Assembly: GCA_965198865.1 (NCBI GenBank)
Contig: CBDAQA010000021.1
Location: 1-64,000, forward strand
Direction of reading: 5' to 3'
DNA from: CBDAQA01 sp965198865
Lineage (GTDB): Bacteria > Planctomycetota > Phycisphaerae > Tepidisphaerales > Tepidisphaeraceae
DNA length: 64,000 bases
Below the pieces are notes generated by a model. The model worked only from the letters and a program-made list of their open reading frames with translations. It was not told the DNA's origin and made no database searches. Shown piece after piece: positions 8,686 to 17,534 of this stretch. Within the stretch, counting starts at the first letter, position 1. Each line of letters opens with the position of its first letter. The position numbers and the translations under genes are program-made.

Positions 8686-9939
8686 ATGATCGTGCGTCGG
8701 CCAACGCGGAAGGTGATCGTCGGGGATGCGGCACACGGGTTCGTGGGGATCGGCGGGGACGCGCGCGTGTCGGTCCAGTCGATGACGGCCGGGTACACGT
8801 ACGAGATCGACAAGTGCGTGGGCGAGATCCACAAGCTGGCGGCGGCGGGGGCCGACCTGGTGCGCGTGGCGGTGCCGGAGAAGAAGGACACGGCCGCCCT
8901 GAAGGAGATCATCCCGCAGGTGAGCGTGCCGATCGTGGCGGACGTCCACTTCCACTTCCAGCGGGCGCTGGAAGCCATCGACGCGGGCATCCACAAGATC
9001 CGCCTGAACCCGGGGAACATCAACGACCGCGACCAGGTGATCGACGTCATCCAGGCGTGCAAGGCGAAGCGGATCCCCATCCGCATCGGCGTCAACGAGG
9101 GGAGCATCGTCGAGCGGAAGGACAAGCAGAAGCGACTCAAAGAATTGGGCGGGGTGTTCGGCGACAACAAGCACGGCCACTTCCTGGCCATCATGGTCAC
9201 GAAGCTGGAGGAGTACCTGGAGATCTTCCACGAGCAGGACTTCCACGACATCGTCATCAGCGCCAAGTCCATCGACCCGCTGCTGGTGATCGCGGCGTAC
9301 CAGGAGATCAGCAAGCGGTTCGACTACCCGCTGCACCTGGGCGTGACCCACGCGGGGCCGAAGGAGACGGGCACGATCCGCAGCGTCGTGCCGCTGGGCC
9401 ACCTGCTGGCCAGCGGGATCGGCGACACGGTGCGCATCAGCTACGCCAACGACCCGGTGTACGAGGTGCAGGACGGGCTGGAGCTGATGTACATCCTGGG
9501 GCTGCGGACGCGCAAGGGGGCGGAGCTGATCGCGTGCCCGTCGTGTGGCCGGATCCAGGTCGATTTGTTCAAGATGGTGCAGGACGTGCGGAAGCAGCTG
9601 GAGGCGGAGATCAGCCTGCCGATCAAGGTGGCGGTGATGGGCTGCGTGGTGAACGGCCCCGGCGAGGCCGAGGGGGCCGACGTGGCGATCTTCGCCGGCG
9701 ACCGCAAGGGCATCATCTACGTCCAGGGCGAGCGCGTGGCCAACGTGCCGGAGGAGCAGATCCTCTCACGGCTGCTGGAGGAGTGCCGGAAGTTCCAGGA
9801 CAAGGTGGCGCGCGGCGAGGCCAAGCTGGGCGAGAAGAAGGTCGACATCCTCCCGCCCGACCCGATTGGGGAGATCGGTAGCGGGTGGGAGAAGATCCAG
9901 CGGGAGAAGGGGATGAAGGGGCTGCCGGTGCTGAGCTGA
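8686..9939 (+). CDS. ispG: 4-hydroxy-3-methylbut-2-enyl-diphosphate synthase (flavodoxin)
   Basis: Penultimate enzyme of the MEP isoprenoid pathway, converting MEcPP to HMBPP with a [4Fe-4S] cluster. The 417-residue protein has the N-terminal TIM-barrel part (VSVQSMTAGYTYE, RVAVPEKKDTAALK, PIVADVHFHF, KIRLNPGNI) and a C-terminal cluster domain. Cluster ligands are C284 and C287 in CPSCGR and C320 in VMGCVVNGPGE; the fourth ligand Glu is in the same motif. It is the short bacterial form without the extra domain of plant or Chlamydia enzymes. ATG 8686 is preceded by TTCCGGAGCAAGTCC, a good ribosome-binding site, although the frame is open further upstream. A Uma2-like gene follows after 25 nt. 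Confidence 0.96.
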   Translation: MIVRRPTRKVIVGDAAHGFVGIGGDARVSVQSMTAGYTYEIDKCVGEIHKLAAAGADLVRVAVPEKKDTAALKEIIPQVSVPIVADVHFHFQRALEAIDAGIHKIRLNPGNINDRDQVIDVIQACKAKRIPIRIGVNEGSIVERKDKQKRLKELGGVFGDNKHGHFLAIMVTKLEEYLEIFHEQDFHDIVISAKSIDPLLVIAAYQEISKRFDYPLHLGVTHAGPKETGTIRSVVPLGHLLASGIGDTVRISYANDPVYEVQDGLELMYILGLRTRKGAELIACPSCGRIQVDLFKMVQDVRKQLEAEISLPIKVAVMGCVVNGPGEAEGADVAIFAGDRKGIIYVQGERVANVPEEQILSRLLEECRKFQDKVARGEAKLGEKKVDILPPDPIGEIGSGWEKIQREKGMKGLPVLS

Positions 9940-9964
9940 GGTTCGCGCGTTTGAGGAGCCAGGT

Positions 9965-10621
9965 ATGACGCAGTTGTTGACCGCCCTGCCAGCACCGGCT
10001 CGTTCGCCTGGCAACCGGATGTTGTTGCCCAACGTGTCGTGGGCCGTCTACACGGGGTTGCTGAACGACCTGGGAGGGGGGGCTCGGCTGACGTACGACC
10101 ATGGCTGGCTGGAGATCGAGATGCCGGGGTGGCTGCACGAATTGATCGCCGCCTTTGCAGGCGAGCTGGTTACGGCAACTCTGAAGCGCCAACGGATCAG
10201 CTATATCCCAGGCAAGTCCACGACTTGGCGACAGATCGGCGCTTCGCGCGGCCTAGAGGCCGACGAGTGCTACTACGTCCAGAGCGTGCCGCGGATTCGC
10301 GGCAAGCTCGAACTGGACTTGGCGGTCGACCCGCCGCCCGATCTGGCGATCGAGGTCGAAGTGGAATCGTCGCTGCTGGACAAGGTGGCCATCCACGGCG
10401 CGTTGGCCGTGCCGGAGCTATGGCGGGTGCGGGCAGACGCGTCGTGCGAGATGCTACAGTTGGACGCGACCGCGCAGTACGAACCGATCACCGTCAGCAA
10501 GGTTGTGCCGACGCTGACGCCGACCGTCCTGTCACGCTACGTTCGGCTGTTGACCGAGACGGACTTCCCGGCGGCCGTCGCGCAGTTCGAAGACGAATTT
10601 CTATCAACGGTGTCGCCGTGA
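9965..10621 (+). CDS. Uma2 family (DUF820) putative endonuclease
   Basis: Protein of 218 residues resembling the Uma2/DUF820 family, which has a PD-(D/E)xK restriction-endonuclease-like fold. Typical features are RLTYDHGWLEIEMP near residue 40, GLEADECYYVQ, and PPPDLAIEVEVESS with the presumed metal-binding Asp and Glu, then VPELWRV. Uma2 proteins are numerous in cyanobacteria and planctomycetes and their function is unknown. The gene overlaps the next one by four nt (GTGA), so the two are probably translated together. Confidence 0.75.
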   Translation: MTQLLTALPAPARSPGNRMLLPNVSWAVYTGLLNDLGGGARLTYDHGWLEIEMPGWLHELIAAFAGELVTATLKRQRISYIPGKSTTWRQIGASRGLEADECYYVQSVPRIRGKLELDLAVDPPPDLAIEVEVESSLLDKVAIHGALAVPELWRVRADASCEMLQLDATAQYEPITVSKVVPTLTPTVLSRYVRLLTETDFPAAVAQFEDEFLSTVSP

Positions 10622-10986
10622 GCGATCCGGCGCAGGCCGAAGCCACGGCCTGGCTTCGGGCGCGTGCGCCCGATTGGCCGTCGTTGCTGGCCGACATGCG
10701 GGGAAAGCCGGGCATGTGGACCGGTGGCAAGACGATTGCCGTGCTTCGCCTGTATCGGGACGGCTTGCAGCACGCTGAGATGTTTCACGCCATCCCCGTC
10801 GACCGCCGCCTTGGCGGGTTCAATTTCGTGACGTTCGAAGAGTGGGTCGACGCGCGGTTCAATACCGAGCGGCTGTCGGTTGATTCGTTCTGGCTCGCGG
10901 CCAACCTGCCTGGCTCCGATGCCGCAGGGTTTGACCGTTGGTTTGAGTGGTATGACGAGTTCAACGCCTCCACCCAGCACCAGTGA
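10618..10986 (+). CDS. Hypothetical protein, 122 residues, coupled to the Uma2 gene
   Basis: Starts at a GTG overlapping the Uma2 stop codon. I do not recognise a family. The protein is acidic and aromatic-rich, with FEEWVDARFNTERLSVDSFW and DRWFEWYDEFNAS near the end and no signal peptide or membrane segment. The start overlap is the main evidence that it is real, together with a codon pattern like that of its neighbours. argC follows 46 nt downstream. Confidence 0.6.
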   Translation: MSDPAQAEATAWLRARAPDWPSLLADMRGKPGMWTGGKTIAVLRLYRDGLQHAEMFHAIPVDRRLGGFNFVTFEEWVDARFNTERLSVDSFWLAANLPGSDAAGFDRWFEWYDEFNASTQHQ

Positions 10987-11032
10987 TGTCGACTGCTTTG
11001 TTGCCACCCCGCGTCCCGCCTAAACTGCGGCC

Positions 11033-12010
11033 ATGAGCATCCGGGTCGGCATCGTCGGCGTCAGCGGCTACGGCGGGGGCGAGGCGCTTCGCCTGTGCGC
11101 ATCGCACCCCACGTTCGAGGTCGCCCACGTGGCCGGCGAGGGGAGCGCCGGGGCAAAGCTGGTCGAGAAGTTCCCCGGCATCGCGTCGAAGCTCGCCGAT
11201 CTGGTCATCGACAAGTGGGACCCGGAGCGGCTGCCGAAGCTGGACGTGCTGTTCGCGTCGTTGCCCAGCGGCCAGTCGAGCGAGGCGCTGGCCCGCGTCC
11301 CCAAGGGCGTGAAGATCGTCGACATCGGCGGCGACCACCGCTACCGCGAGGGCTGGACGTATGGCCTGGCCGACGTGTGGCCCGACAAGATCAAGGGGCG
11401 GTCGCGCATCGCGAACCCGGGCTGTTACCCCTCGGCGAGCCTGGCGGCGCTGGCCCCGCTGGTGGCGGCGGGCATCGTGAAGCCGGGCGCGACGCCGATC
11501 ATCATCGACGCCAAGAGCGGCGTGAGCGGCGCCGGTCGCGGCGGGGGGGCGACGTTCGGCTTCGCCGACGTGAACGAGGACGTGGCCGCCTACGCGCTGA
11601 CCCAGCACGCCCACGTCGCCGAGATGGCCGCCACGCTGGACGCGCTGGGGATGGGCGGGTCGGCCAAGGTGGTGTTCACGCCGCACCTGATCCCGATGAC
11701 CCGCGGCATCCTGGCCACCTGCTACGTGATGGCGGACGTGTCGGCCGACGAGTGCTTCCAGGTGGCGCGCGACTTCTACAGGGGCCGGCCGTTCGTGCGG
11801 GTGACCGACAAGCCGCCGCACACGAAGTGGGCGTTGGGGTCGAACCTGGCGTTCGTCTCCTACGCCGCCCACGCCGGCGGGCCGGTGGTGGCGCTGGGCG
11901 CGATTGACAACCTCGGCAAGGGGGCGGCCGGGCAGGCGGTGCAGAACGCGAACCTGATGACCGGCCAGCCCGAGACGGCGGGCCTGGAGGGGTCGCCGCT
12001 GTGGCCGTGA
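11033..12010 (+). CDS. argC: N-acetyl-gamma-glutamyl-phosphate reductase
   Basis: Third step of arginine synthesis: NADPH-dependent reduction of N-acetylglutamyl-5-phosphate to the semialdehyde. The 325-residue protein has the N-terminal nucleotide-binding start (RVGIVGVSGYGGGEALRLC), LPSGQSSE, and the catalytic Cys131 in ANPGCYPSA. The substrate-binding part includes SGVSGAGRG, TPHLIPMTRGILAT and the terminal DNLGKGAAGQAVQN. No other arg genes are adjacent, though agmatine synthesis from arginine is encoded 5 kb upstream. A strong 36-bp hairpin follows the gene. Confidence 0.95.
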   Translation: MSIRVGIVGVSGYGGGEALRLCASHPTFEVAHVAGEGSAGAKLVEKFPGIASKLADLVIDKWDPERLPKLDVLFASLPSGQSSEALARVPKGVKIVDIGGDHRYREGWTYGLADVWPDKIKGRSRIANPGCYPSASLAALAPLVAAGIVKPGATPIIIDAKSGVSGAGRGGGATFGFADVNEDVAAYALTQHAHVAEMAATLDALGMGGSAKVVFTPHLIPMTRGILATCYVMADVSADECFQVARDFYRGRPFVRVTDKPPHTKWALGSNLAFVSYAAHAGGPVVALGAIDNLGKGAAGQAVQNANLMTGQPETAGLEGSPLWP

Positions 12011-12074
12011 GCGCGTGATACCGAGCGGTGGGGTTTACCGGTGCCGGCAGTTCGGACCTGAGGCGATGTGGACA

Positions 12075-12164
12075 CCTGCAAGCCGGTTCTGAGGTACGCC
12101 GAAGAGCCGGGTCGAACCGGTGAAGGATCCGGCTCTTCGGCGTACCTCAGAACCGGCTTGCAGG
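12075..12164. repeat. Perfect 36-bp inverted repeat (family A, two-arm form)
   Basis: Arms 12075-12110 and 12129-12164 are exact reverse complements around an 18-nt loop. The arm contains AGCCGG, CTGAGGTACGCCGAAGA and GCCGG and is the best copy of a family found as full or half units at 34077, 36135, 37908, 43455 and 50693. Lying 64 nt after argC, it could also stop transcription or protect the 3' end, but no U-tract follows. Confidence 0.85.
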
Positions 12165-12327
12165 TCCGATCACGACTGAGCTTGCCTACACGCAGTTCAA
12201 ATCGGTGGGGTCAAGCCGGCGGCTGACGACGCCTGCGTCAGGATGTCCGTGATCCGGGCAGGTTCGGCAACCATCGCAACCACTACAGCGCAGGTTCATG
12301 GTCGGCCGGCGAGAAAGACGGCCACTA

Positions 12328-13359
12328 GAGCAGGTTCAGTTGAGCCGTAGCGCTATGGGGATCGCACTGGTACTTTCCGAATCTCAAGGAGAGGCACCAG
12401 ATGGCATATTCGACCGACATCCGTTCCCGCGTGCTGGCCCTGTACGACGACGGCGTGAAGACGGCGGCGATTGCCAAGCAGCTGATGGTGTCGCCGGCCT
12501 GGGCGCGGCGGGTCAAGCAGCACCGGGACGCCGACCCGGCCCTGCGGCGGCCGGTCGGCGGGCGCAAGCCGAAGCTGGACCGGGCGGGCCGCGACCAACT
12601 GGCGAAATGGGTGGCAGAACGGCCCGACGCGACGCTCGAAGAGCTGCGGGCGCGCGTGGCCAAGGAGCTGAAGGTCACCGTCAGCATCGGGTGCCTCTTC
12701 AACACGCTGCGGGCCCTGAAGCTGACCTTCAAGAAGAAGTCGCTCGTCGCCGCCGAGCAAAAAGAACGCCCCGACGTATCCAAGGCCCGCGACGCGTTCT
12801 TCGCCGAGCAGCTGAAGGGCGTGCCGCTGGCCGACATCGTCGTGATGGACGAGAGCTACGCGACCACGCAGTTCACGCGGTTGCGTGGCCGCGCCCCGGC
12901 GGGCGAGCGGCTCCACGAGCACGTGCCCCACGGCCACTGGAAGCGCCTCACGATCCTCGGCGCGATGACCGTGTCGGGTCCACTGGTCGCGACGACGATC
13001 GACGCCTCGACGTGCGGCGACACGTTCCGCACGTTCGTCGACGACTTCCTCTGCCCGGCCCTGCGGCCGGGGCAGGTCGTCGTCATGGACAATCTCTCGG
13101 CCCACAAGGTGGCGGGCATCCGCGCCTCGATCGAGGCGGCCCAGTGTCGCCTGGTCTACCTGCCGCCGTACTCGCCCGACCTCAGCCCGATCGAGCCGAT
13201 GTGGTCCAAGGTCAAGCAGGCGTTGAGGACCGCGGCCCAGCGGACCGTACAAGGTTTGATCGACGCCGTCGGCCCCGCGTTCGCCACGGTGACCGCCGGC
13301 GACTGCCTGGGCTACTTCACACACTGCGGATACACGCTACACCTCAAGTGAAAATGCTC
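12328..13359 (+). mobile_element. IS630-family insertion sequence, about 1032 bp
   Basis: Element bounded by TA dinucleotides at 12326-12327 and 13360-13361, the target duplication expected of IS630/Tc1 elements. The ends are imperfect inverted repeats: the left begins GAGCAGGTTCAGTTGAGCCG and the right, read inwards, begins GAGCATTTTCACTTGAGGTG. It carries one intact transposase gene. It is inserted directly beside another inverted-repeat element (13364-13492). Confidence 0.8.
12401..13351 (+). CDS. IS630 family transposase
   Basis: DDE transposase of 316 residues in one frame. An N-terminal helix-turn-helix (about 5-45, with TAAIAKQLMVSPAWARRVKQ) and a second winged-helix-like part bind the ends. 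The catalytic triad is D150 (VVMDES), D230 (VVVMDNLSAHK) and E265 (YSPDLSPIEPMWSK), the usual IS630 signature. ATG 12401 is preceded by CAAGGAGAGGCACCAG, a good ribosome-binding site. All three acidic residues are present, so the element may be active. Confidence 0.93.
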   Translation: MAYSTDIRSRVLALYDDGVKTAAIAKQLMVSPAWARRVKQHRDADPALRRPVGGRKPKLDRAGRDQLAKWVAERPDATLEELRARVAKELKVTVSIGCLFNTLRALKLTFKKKSLVAAEQKERPDVSKARDAFFAEQLKGVPLADIVVMDESYATTQFTRLRGRAPAGERLHEHVPHGHWKRLTILGAMTVSGPLVATTIDASTCGDTFRTFVDDFLCPALRPGQVVVMDNLSAHKVAGIRASIEAAQCRLVYLPPYSPDLSPIEPMWSKVKQALRTAAQRTVQGLIDAVGPAFATVTAGDCLGYFTHCGYTLHLK

Positions 13360-13363
13360 TAAT

Positions 13364-13492
13364 TGCACGAATGCACACGAATCATGCAGAACGAAGACGA
13401 GCACAGCCGAGCCAACTGATCGGGCCATCGGCGGCTGAGGCGCGTAGGCCGGCCCGTCCTCAATCGTGTTGATTCGTGCCATTCGTGGCCGT
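13364..13492. repeat. Inverted-repeat element, family B (CACGAAT type)
   Basis: Left arm GCACGAATGCACACGAATCA is mirrored by a right arm TGATTCGTGCCATTCGTGGC about 90 nt away. The same arms (GGCCACGAATGGCACGAAT) occur at 31073-31196. The IS630 element ends 4 nt to the left. Confidence 0.6.
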
Positions 13493-13553
13493 CCTTCTTG
13501 CAGTCCGAACTGGGGGCGGGTCCCGACGAACCTGCGCTGTAGTGCAACTGAGG

Positions 13554-13668
13554 CGTTTGAAAAACCAGAACAGACTCACCACGGAGGCACAGAGAAATCG
13601 CTGGTCTTCGACGTCTTCTCTGTGTCTCCGTGCCTCCGTGGTGAATCTGCCTTCGGTTTTTCAAAGCG
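13554..13668. repeat. Palindromic element with CACCACGGAGGCACAGAG arms
   Basis: The left arm (from CGTTTGAAAAACCAGA into CACCACGGAGGCACAGAGAA) is mirrored by the right arm ending TTTTTCAAAGCG, around a 20-nt centre; the right arm has an extra GGAGACA insertion. I recall arms of this CCACGGAGGCAC type as frequent intergenic palindromes in planctomycete and related genomes, but this was not checked. It precedes the S1/P1 nuclease gene by 85 nt. Confidence 0.65.
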
Positions 13669-13753
13669 TTCAACTATCTTAGTGGAAGCCGAATGGTTTG
13701 GCCGAGGCTTTCTCGATGGCAGGCGCAACCGGTCGGCTCTATATTCCGCGGCC

Positions 13754-14809
13754 ATGCGCAAGCCGTCCCGTCTCCGCCCCGCGTGGGCCGCGTCGCTGGT
13801 GTTCGCCGCGGTCGTGAGCTTGGCGTCGCCGGGGTGGGCGTGGATCGACACGGGCCACAAGGTGGTGGCGTTCATCGCCTGGGACGAGCTGACGCCGGCG
13901 ACGAAAACCGCCGTGGCGGCCATCCTCAAGGGGCACCCGCGGTACGAGAAGGACCTGCTCAGCGGCGGGTCGCTGGACCCGGCGGCGACCGACGCGACGG
14001 CCGGCATGTCGCCGGGCGACCTCGACCGCCGGGCGTTCGCCGCCGCGGCGATCTGGCCCGACCTGATCAAGGCGAAGACCCACCCGTACAACAAGCGGCA
14101 GGGTCACTCGGACTGGCACTTCATCGACCTGCCGTTCGTCGAGTCGGCCAGCCAGCCCGCCACCGCCCCCGCCGACGCGGCCGCCCCCGGCCAGGGCGAT
14201 GCGGCCGAACCGCGAAACGTCGTGGAGGCGCTGCACGCCTGCATGGGCCGGCTCCGCGATCCCGCCACGGCCGTCGATCAGCGGGCGTTCGACCTGTGCT
14301 GGGTCGCCCACCTGGTCGGCGACATCCACCAGCCGCTGCACTGCTGCTCGCTGTTCGACGCCCAGTTTCCCAAGGGCGATCAGGGCGGCAACAGCGAGAT
14401 CGTCCTGAAGGACGGCCGGTTCGCCAACACCAAGCACAACCTGCACCTGATCTGGGACTCGCTGCCGGGCGACTTCGCCTCGGACGAGCTGGACCGGTTC
14501 GAGGCCGTCGGCCTCCGCGGCGACCCGCACTACGCCCGCGCGACCTATCCCCAGTTGGCCACCACCGACTTCATGGCCTGGGCGAAGGAGAGCCGCCAAC
14601 TGGCCGTGGAGGACGCCTACCTGAACGGCCACCTTGAGGCGGCCACCGGCGGCTTCGGCGACCGCACGCCCCAGGGCGTCAAGGTGCCGGCGCTCCCGGC
14701 CGGATACATGCAGGCGGCCGAGCACATCGCCATGCGCCAGGTGACGCTGGCGGGCTACCGGCTGGCCGACCTGCTGAACGGGTCGCTCGACCCAGCGATG
14801 AAGCACTGA
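13754..14809 (+). CDS. Secreted S1/P1 family nuclease
   Basis: Zinc-dependent single-strand nuclease/3'-nucleotidase of the S1/P1 family, 351 residues, exported. The signal peptide ends SPGWA, leaving Trp30 as the mature N-terminus; in this family the N-terminal Trp is itself a zinc ligand. Further ligands are in WIDTGHKVV, AAIWPDLIK, DWHFIDLP, WVAHLVGDIHQPLHC and NLHLIWD. A Pro/Ala-rich insert (about 137-155) interrupts the domain. ATG 13754 is chosen because it gives the signal peptide, although the frame is open from 13466. It ends 35 nt from the convergent hydrolase gene. Likely role: salvage of phosphate or nucleosides from external nucleic acids. Confidence 0.88.
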   Translation: MRKPSRLRPAWAASLVFAAVVSLASPGWAWIDTGHKVVAFIAWDELTPATKTAVAAILKGHPRYEKDLLSGGSLDPAATDATAGMSPGDLDRRAFAAAAIWPDLIKAKTHPYNKRQGHSDWHFIDLPFVESASQPATAPADAAAPGQGDAAEPRNVVEALHACMGRLRDPATAVDQRAFDLCWVAHLVGDIHQPLHCCSLFDAQFPKGDQGGNSEIVLKDGRFANTKHNLHLIWDSLPGDFASDELDRFEAVGLRGDPHYARATYPQLATTDFMAWAKESRQLAVEDAYLNGHLEAATGGFGDRTPQGVKVPALPAGYMQAAEHIAMRQVTLAGYRLADLLNGSLDPAMKH

Positions 14810-14844
14810 CCCGCCCTCCACAGCGCATGGCACCGGGGCTCTGC

Positions 14845-15876
14845 TCAGCGGCACTCGACCGTGGCCCGGCCTCCCGTCCGACGTGCGGCGTCGCCCGATC
14901 GCAGGTAGCCGGCGGCCTTCGCCGATCCCTTGAGGTAGGCGTCCCAGTAGGCCAGCGTGAGGTCGTGAACGTCGTCGAACAGGACGGCCTGCTGGGCGGC
15001 GGAGCCGCCGAGCTGCTTCAGGTAGAACACGTCGGTCGGGTCGCAGGTGAACGTGCCGTGGTTGGCGCCGTCGAGGTAGACCTCGAACTTGTCGCCGGGC
15101 GGGGACAGGGCGAACGGCTCGCGCTTCTGCTGGGGCGTCAGGCCGCGCGGGACGCGGTCGAGCGAGCCGGTCACGTTCATCAGCGGTCGGGCGCAGCCCT
15201 TCCAGCTCTCGACGGTCAACCCACCCTGACCGGAACCGAGGCCAGCCATGGTGAGGAACGCGCGGGGTCGCGCATCGACGGCGGTGCGCGGCACATCGTC
15301 CATGTTGGCCGTCGCGCCGGCGACCAGCAGGGCCGTGTACGCCCCGGACGAGTGCCCGCCGACGCCGATGTGCGCACGATCGACGTGGACGTGCAGCGTC
15401 GCTTCGACGGCGGCGAGCGCGTCGATCACGAACGACACGTCGCGGGCGCGGTTCAGGATGTTCTCGGTCCCGGCCCCGCGCGGCTCGATCATGCCGACGG
15501 GCGGCAGGTTCCTCGCGCCGGCCGCCTCGGCGGCGGTGCGCAGCGAGACCGTGTCATCGTGCGACGGGGCCAGGCAGACGTACCCGTGCGCGGCCCAACT
15601 CGCGAACAGGCCGGCCATCGCCGGGCCGCTGCTCTGGTTGCCGTGGGAGAAGACGATCGCCGGCCACGGGCCGGGGGCGGTGGGGAAGACGGCGTAGATC
15701 GGAACGTCCTTGTCGCGCCGGGCATCGTGGAGCGAGAGCGACTGCGTGGCGATAGCGGGAACCGTCGCCGCGGTGGCGATGTAGGCTGGGTCGGGTGACG
15801 TGACCGTCGCCGTCTCGCGATGGCAGCCGGTGATCATCGCGATCGATGCGAGGATGGAACGTGTGGGACTTCGCAC
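14845..15876 (-). CDS. Alpha/beta hydrolase lipoprotein (PAF-acetylhydrolase/chlorophyllase-like)
   Basis: Protein of 343 residues from a GTG at 15876, which gives MRSPTRSILASIAMITGC, a lipoprotein signal with lipobox ITGC. The rest is an alpha/beta-hydrolase: oxyanion region PAIVFSHGNQSSG, nucleophile elbow GVGGHSSGAY (Ser in GHSSG), a likely acid in NVTGSLD, and catalytic His in DGANHGTF. The lid and insertion pattern recalls platelet-activating-factor acetylhydrolase or chlorophyllase-like enzymes; the substrate is not known. It follows the frameshifted CBM9-like gene by 23 nt in the same direction. The frame itself continues upstream through the neighbour only because of that gene's frameshift. 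Confidence 0.78.
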   Translation of the reverse strand: MRSPTRSILASIAMITGCHRETATVTSPDPAYIATAATVPAIATQSLSLHDARRDKDVPIYAVFPTAPGPWPAIVFSHGNQSSGPAMAGLFASWAAHGYVCLAPSHDDTVSLRTAAEAAGARNLPPVGMIEPRGAGTENILNRARDVSFVIDALAAVEATLHVHVDRAHIGVGGHSSGAYTALLVAGATANMDDVPRTAVDARPRAFLTMAGLGSGQGGLTVESWKGCARPLMNVTGSLDRVPRGLTPQQKREPFALSPPGDKFEVYLDGANHGTFTCDPTDVFYLKQLGGSAAQQAVLFDDVHDLTLAYWDAYLKGSAKAAGYLRSGDAARRTGGRATVECR

Positions 15877-15899
15877 GGTGTGCGGGGCCAGCCCGGCGG

Positions 15900-16612
15900 T
15901 CACTTGGCAAACGTCACGAATCCCCAGTGTTCCGGCTGGTGCATGTCGATCAACCCCTGCGGGCTCCAGACCCAGTTGTCCTCGGCTTTCCGCTCGCGCG
16001 GGGTCTTGACGTACTTGTCGTCGACCACGGTGTGCGTCCACTCGACGCGGCTGAAGTTGACCCGCCAGGTGTCGCCGGGCAGGGGCGGGTTGCGGCCGCC
16101 GTAGTGGGCCAGGGGGGGCGAAGGGGAACGCGATCTCGACGGACCAGCCGCGGTCGGCGTCGCGCGGGTCGTTGAGGGTGCCGTCCACGTGGACGGCGGA
16201 GACCAGCCCGGGCAGGTTGGTGCCGTTGATCGGGCTGCCGCCGCGCGAGTAGCGGACGGGCAGGGTCAGCTCCCAGATCGTGTTCAGGGCGTTCATCTCG
16301 AACTCGTGGTAGTTGTCGCCGTCGCCGTCGGGGTCGAGGAACACCTCGAAGTCGTTGTCGTGGAAGATGACCGCGTTCCGCTCGGCGATCGTGCCCCAGA
16401 CGTGCGGCTCCTCCATCTCGGCCAGCACGTACAGGAACCGGTCGTCCCACAGCATTTTGGCCCGCGTGCGGAAGCGCGGCTTGGGCCGCTTGGCACCCTC
16501 GATGTCGACGAAGTCGTCGGTCCACCCGGCCGCCGCCCCAGGCGGGGTCGTCGCCGCGACCGGTGATCGCGATGGCGCGCGGGGTGTGGCGGCACGTGTA
16601 CGACTTCGGCAT
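15900..16612 (-). pseudogene. CBM9-like (DOMON-type) carbohydrate-binding protein, two frameshifts
   Basis: Once two single-base changes are corrected, the gene reads MPKSYTCRHTPRAIAITG, DDPAW, then WTDDFVDIEGAKRPKPRFRT and AKMLWDDRFLYVLAEMEEPH. It continues with the FLDPDGDGDNYHEFEMNALN calcium-site-like stretch to GLIDMHQPEHWGFVTFAK at the stop. This is the CBM9-like family found beside sugar-degradation genes, usually about 235 residues. The breaks are near 16535 and in the seven-G run 16112-16118. It could be a sequencing error or a real pseudogene. A longer reading from about 16756 would add a hydrophobic leader (FSYFAVLGSLAAMLAVRSIV); it is uncertain whether that is part of the gene. 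Confidence 0.72.
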
Positions 16613-16852
16613 GGCCCGGAGGCTACCGGCCGGCGCGGGGGGTGTACACGGCCTCGGCGACGGTCCGCGGTGCGGCACGATCGACCGGACGGCGAGCATC
16701 GCCGCCAGCGAGCCGAGCACGGCGAAGTACGAGAAGGTTTGCGTTTGAAACGACATCTTCCTTCTTTTGGCCGGTGTCGCCGCCGCCATCAGCCGTACAA
16801 AGTACCGATCTGCGCGGCGAACCAAAGGCCGTGACGCGAAGGGAGCCGAACG

Positions 16853-17527
16853 ATGCAGCGAGTACCCATGTGGATCGCGATGATCGGCATCGTGGGCACG
16901 ATGATCGCATGGCGGCTGACGCGGCCGCCGGTCATCGACTTGGCGTCCCTGACGTTCCCGCTTGATGAGGAGCGCGCACGCCTGTCAGATATCCCATCGT
17001 GGCTGCGGGCGCTGGACGGCCGCCGCGTGTGCGTCACCGGGTACATGATCCCGATGGAGGCGGCGAACATCCATCACTTCGTGCTGATATCGGAAACTCA
17101 AACGGGCAACTGGCCACCGCCATACCTGGTGAAGCAGGCGGTGATGGCGGCCTCCCGCGGCGGCGTGGAATACTGCCCCGACCGCATCCGGGTGATTGGC
17201 AGGCTGCATGTGGCGGTGTCGTACGAGGACGGCTCCCTGGTGAGCCTTTATTCGGTGGACGTTGACCGCATCGTTCCGGAGGCGGATGACGAGACCGCTC
17301 AGCGTCGGCTTGCCGAGTACGGAGCCGCGTCGGGGATGGCTGTCGTCGTGGCTGTGGGATCCGTTGTGATTCGGCGAAGATGGCTGCGGCGTCGGCGACA
17401 GGCGGTCGGGTGCTGCGAGGTGTGCGGGTACGACCTGCGGGCCTCGCAGGGTCGGTGCCCCGAGTGCGGACAACGCTCGGTCGTGCCCACGGTATCGAGG
17501 GCGGCGAGGGGCAACTCTGGCGGATGA
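16853..17527 (+). CDS. DUF3299-like membrane protein with C-terminal zinc ribbon
   Basis: Protein of 224 residues. An N-terminal hydrophobic segment (WIAMIGIVGTMIAW, about 7-20) is followed by a domain with GRRVCVTGYMIPMEAANIHH, resembling DUF3299, then a second membrane segment (about 155-175). The C-terminus is a four-Cys zinc ribbon CEVCGYDLRASQGRCPECG. Ribbons of this CGYDLR...CPECG type are, from memory, characteristic of planctomycetes and help place the organism. Function unknown; DUF3299 proteins are often near lipoprotein or ABC export genes, which are absent here. The GH2 gene starts 7 nt downstream. Confidence 0.65.
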   Translation: MQRVPMWIAMIGIVGTMIAWRLTRPPVIDLASLTFPLDEERARLSDIPSWLRALDGRRVCVTGYMIPMEAANIHHFVLISETQTGNWPPPYLVKQAVMAASRGGVEYCPDRIRVIGRLHVAVSYEDGSLVSLYSVDVDRIVPEADDETAQRRLAEYGAASGMAVVVAVGSVVIRRRWLRRRRQAVGCCEVCGYDLRASQGRCPECGQRSVVPTVSRAARGNSGG

Positions 17528-17534
17528 GGACCAC

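Noticed and set aside
12298..13362. An alternative 354-codon frame over the IS630 transposase
   Set aside because: Out of frame with the DDE motifs; the 12401-13351 frame has the intact catalytic triad and a good ribosome-binding site.
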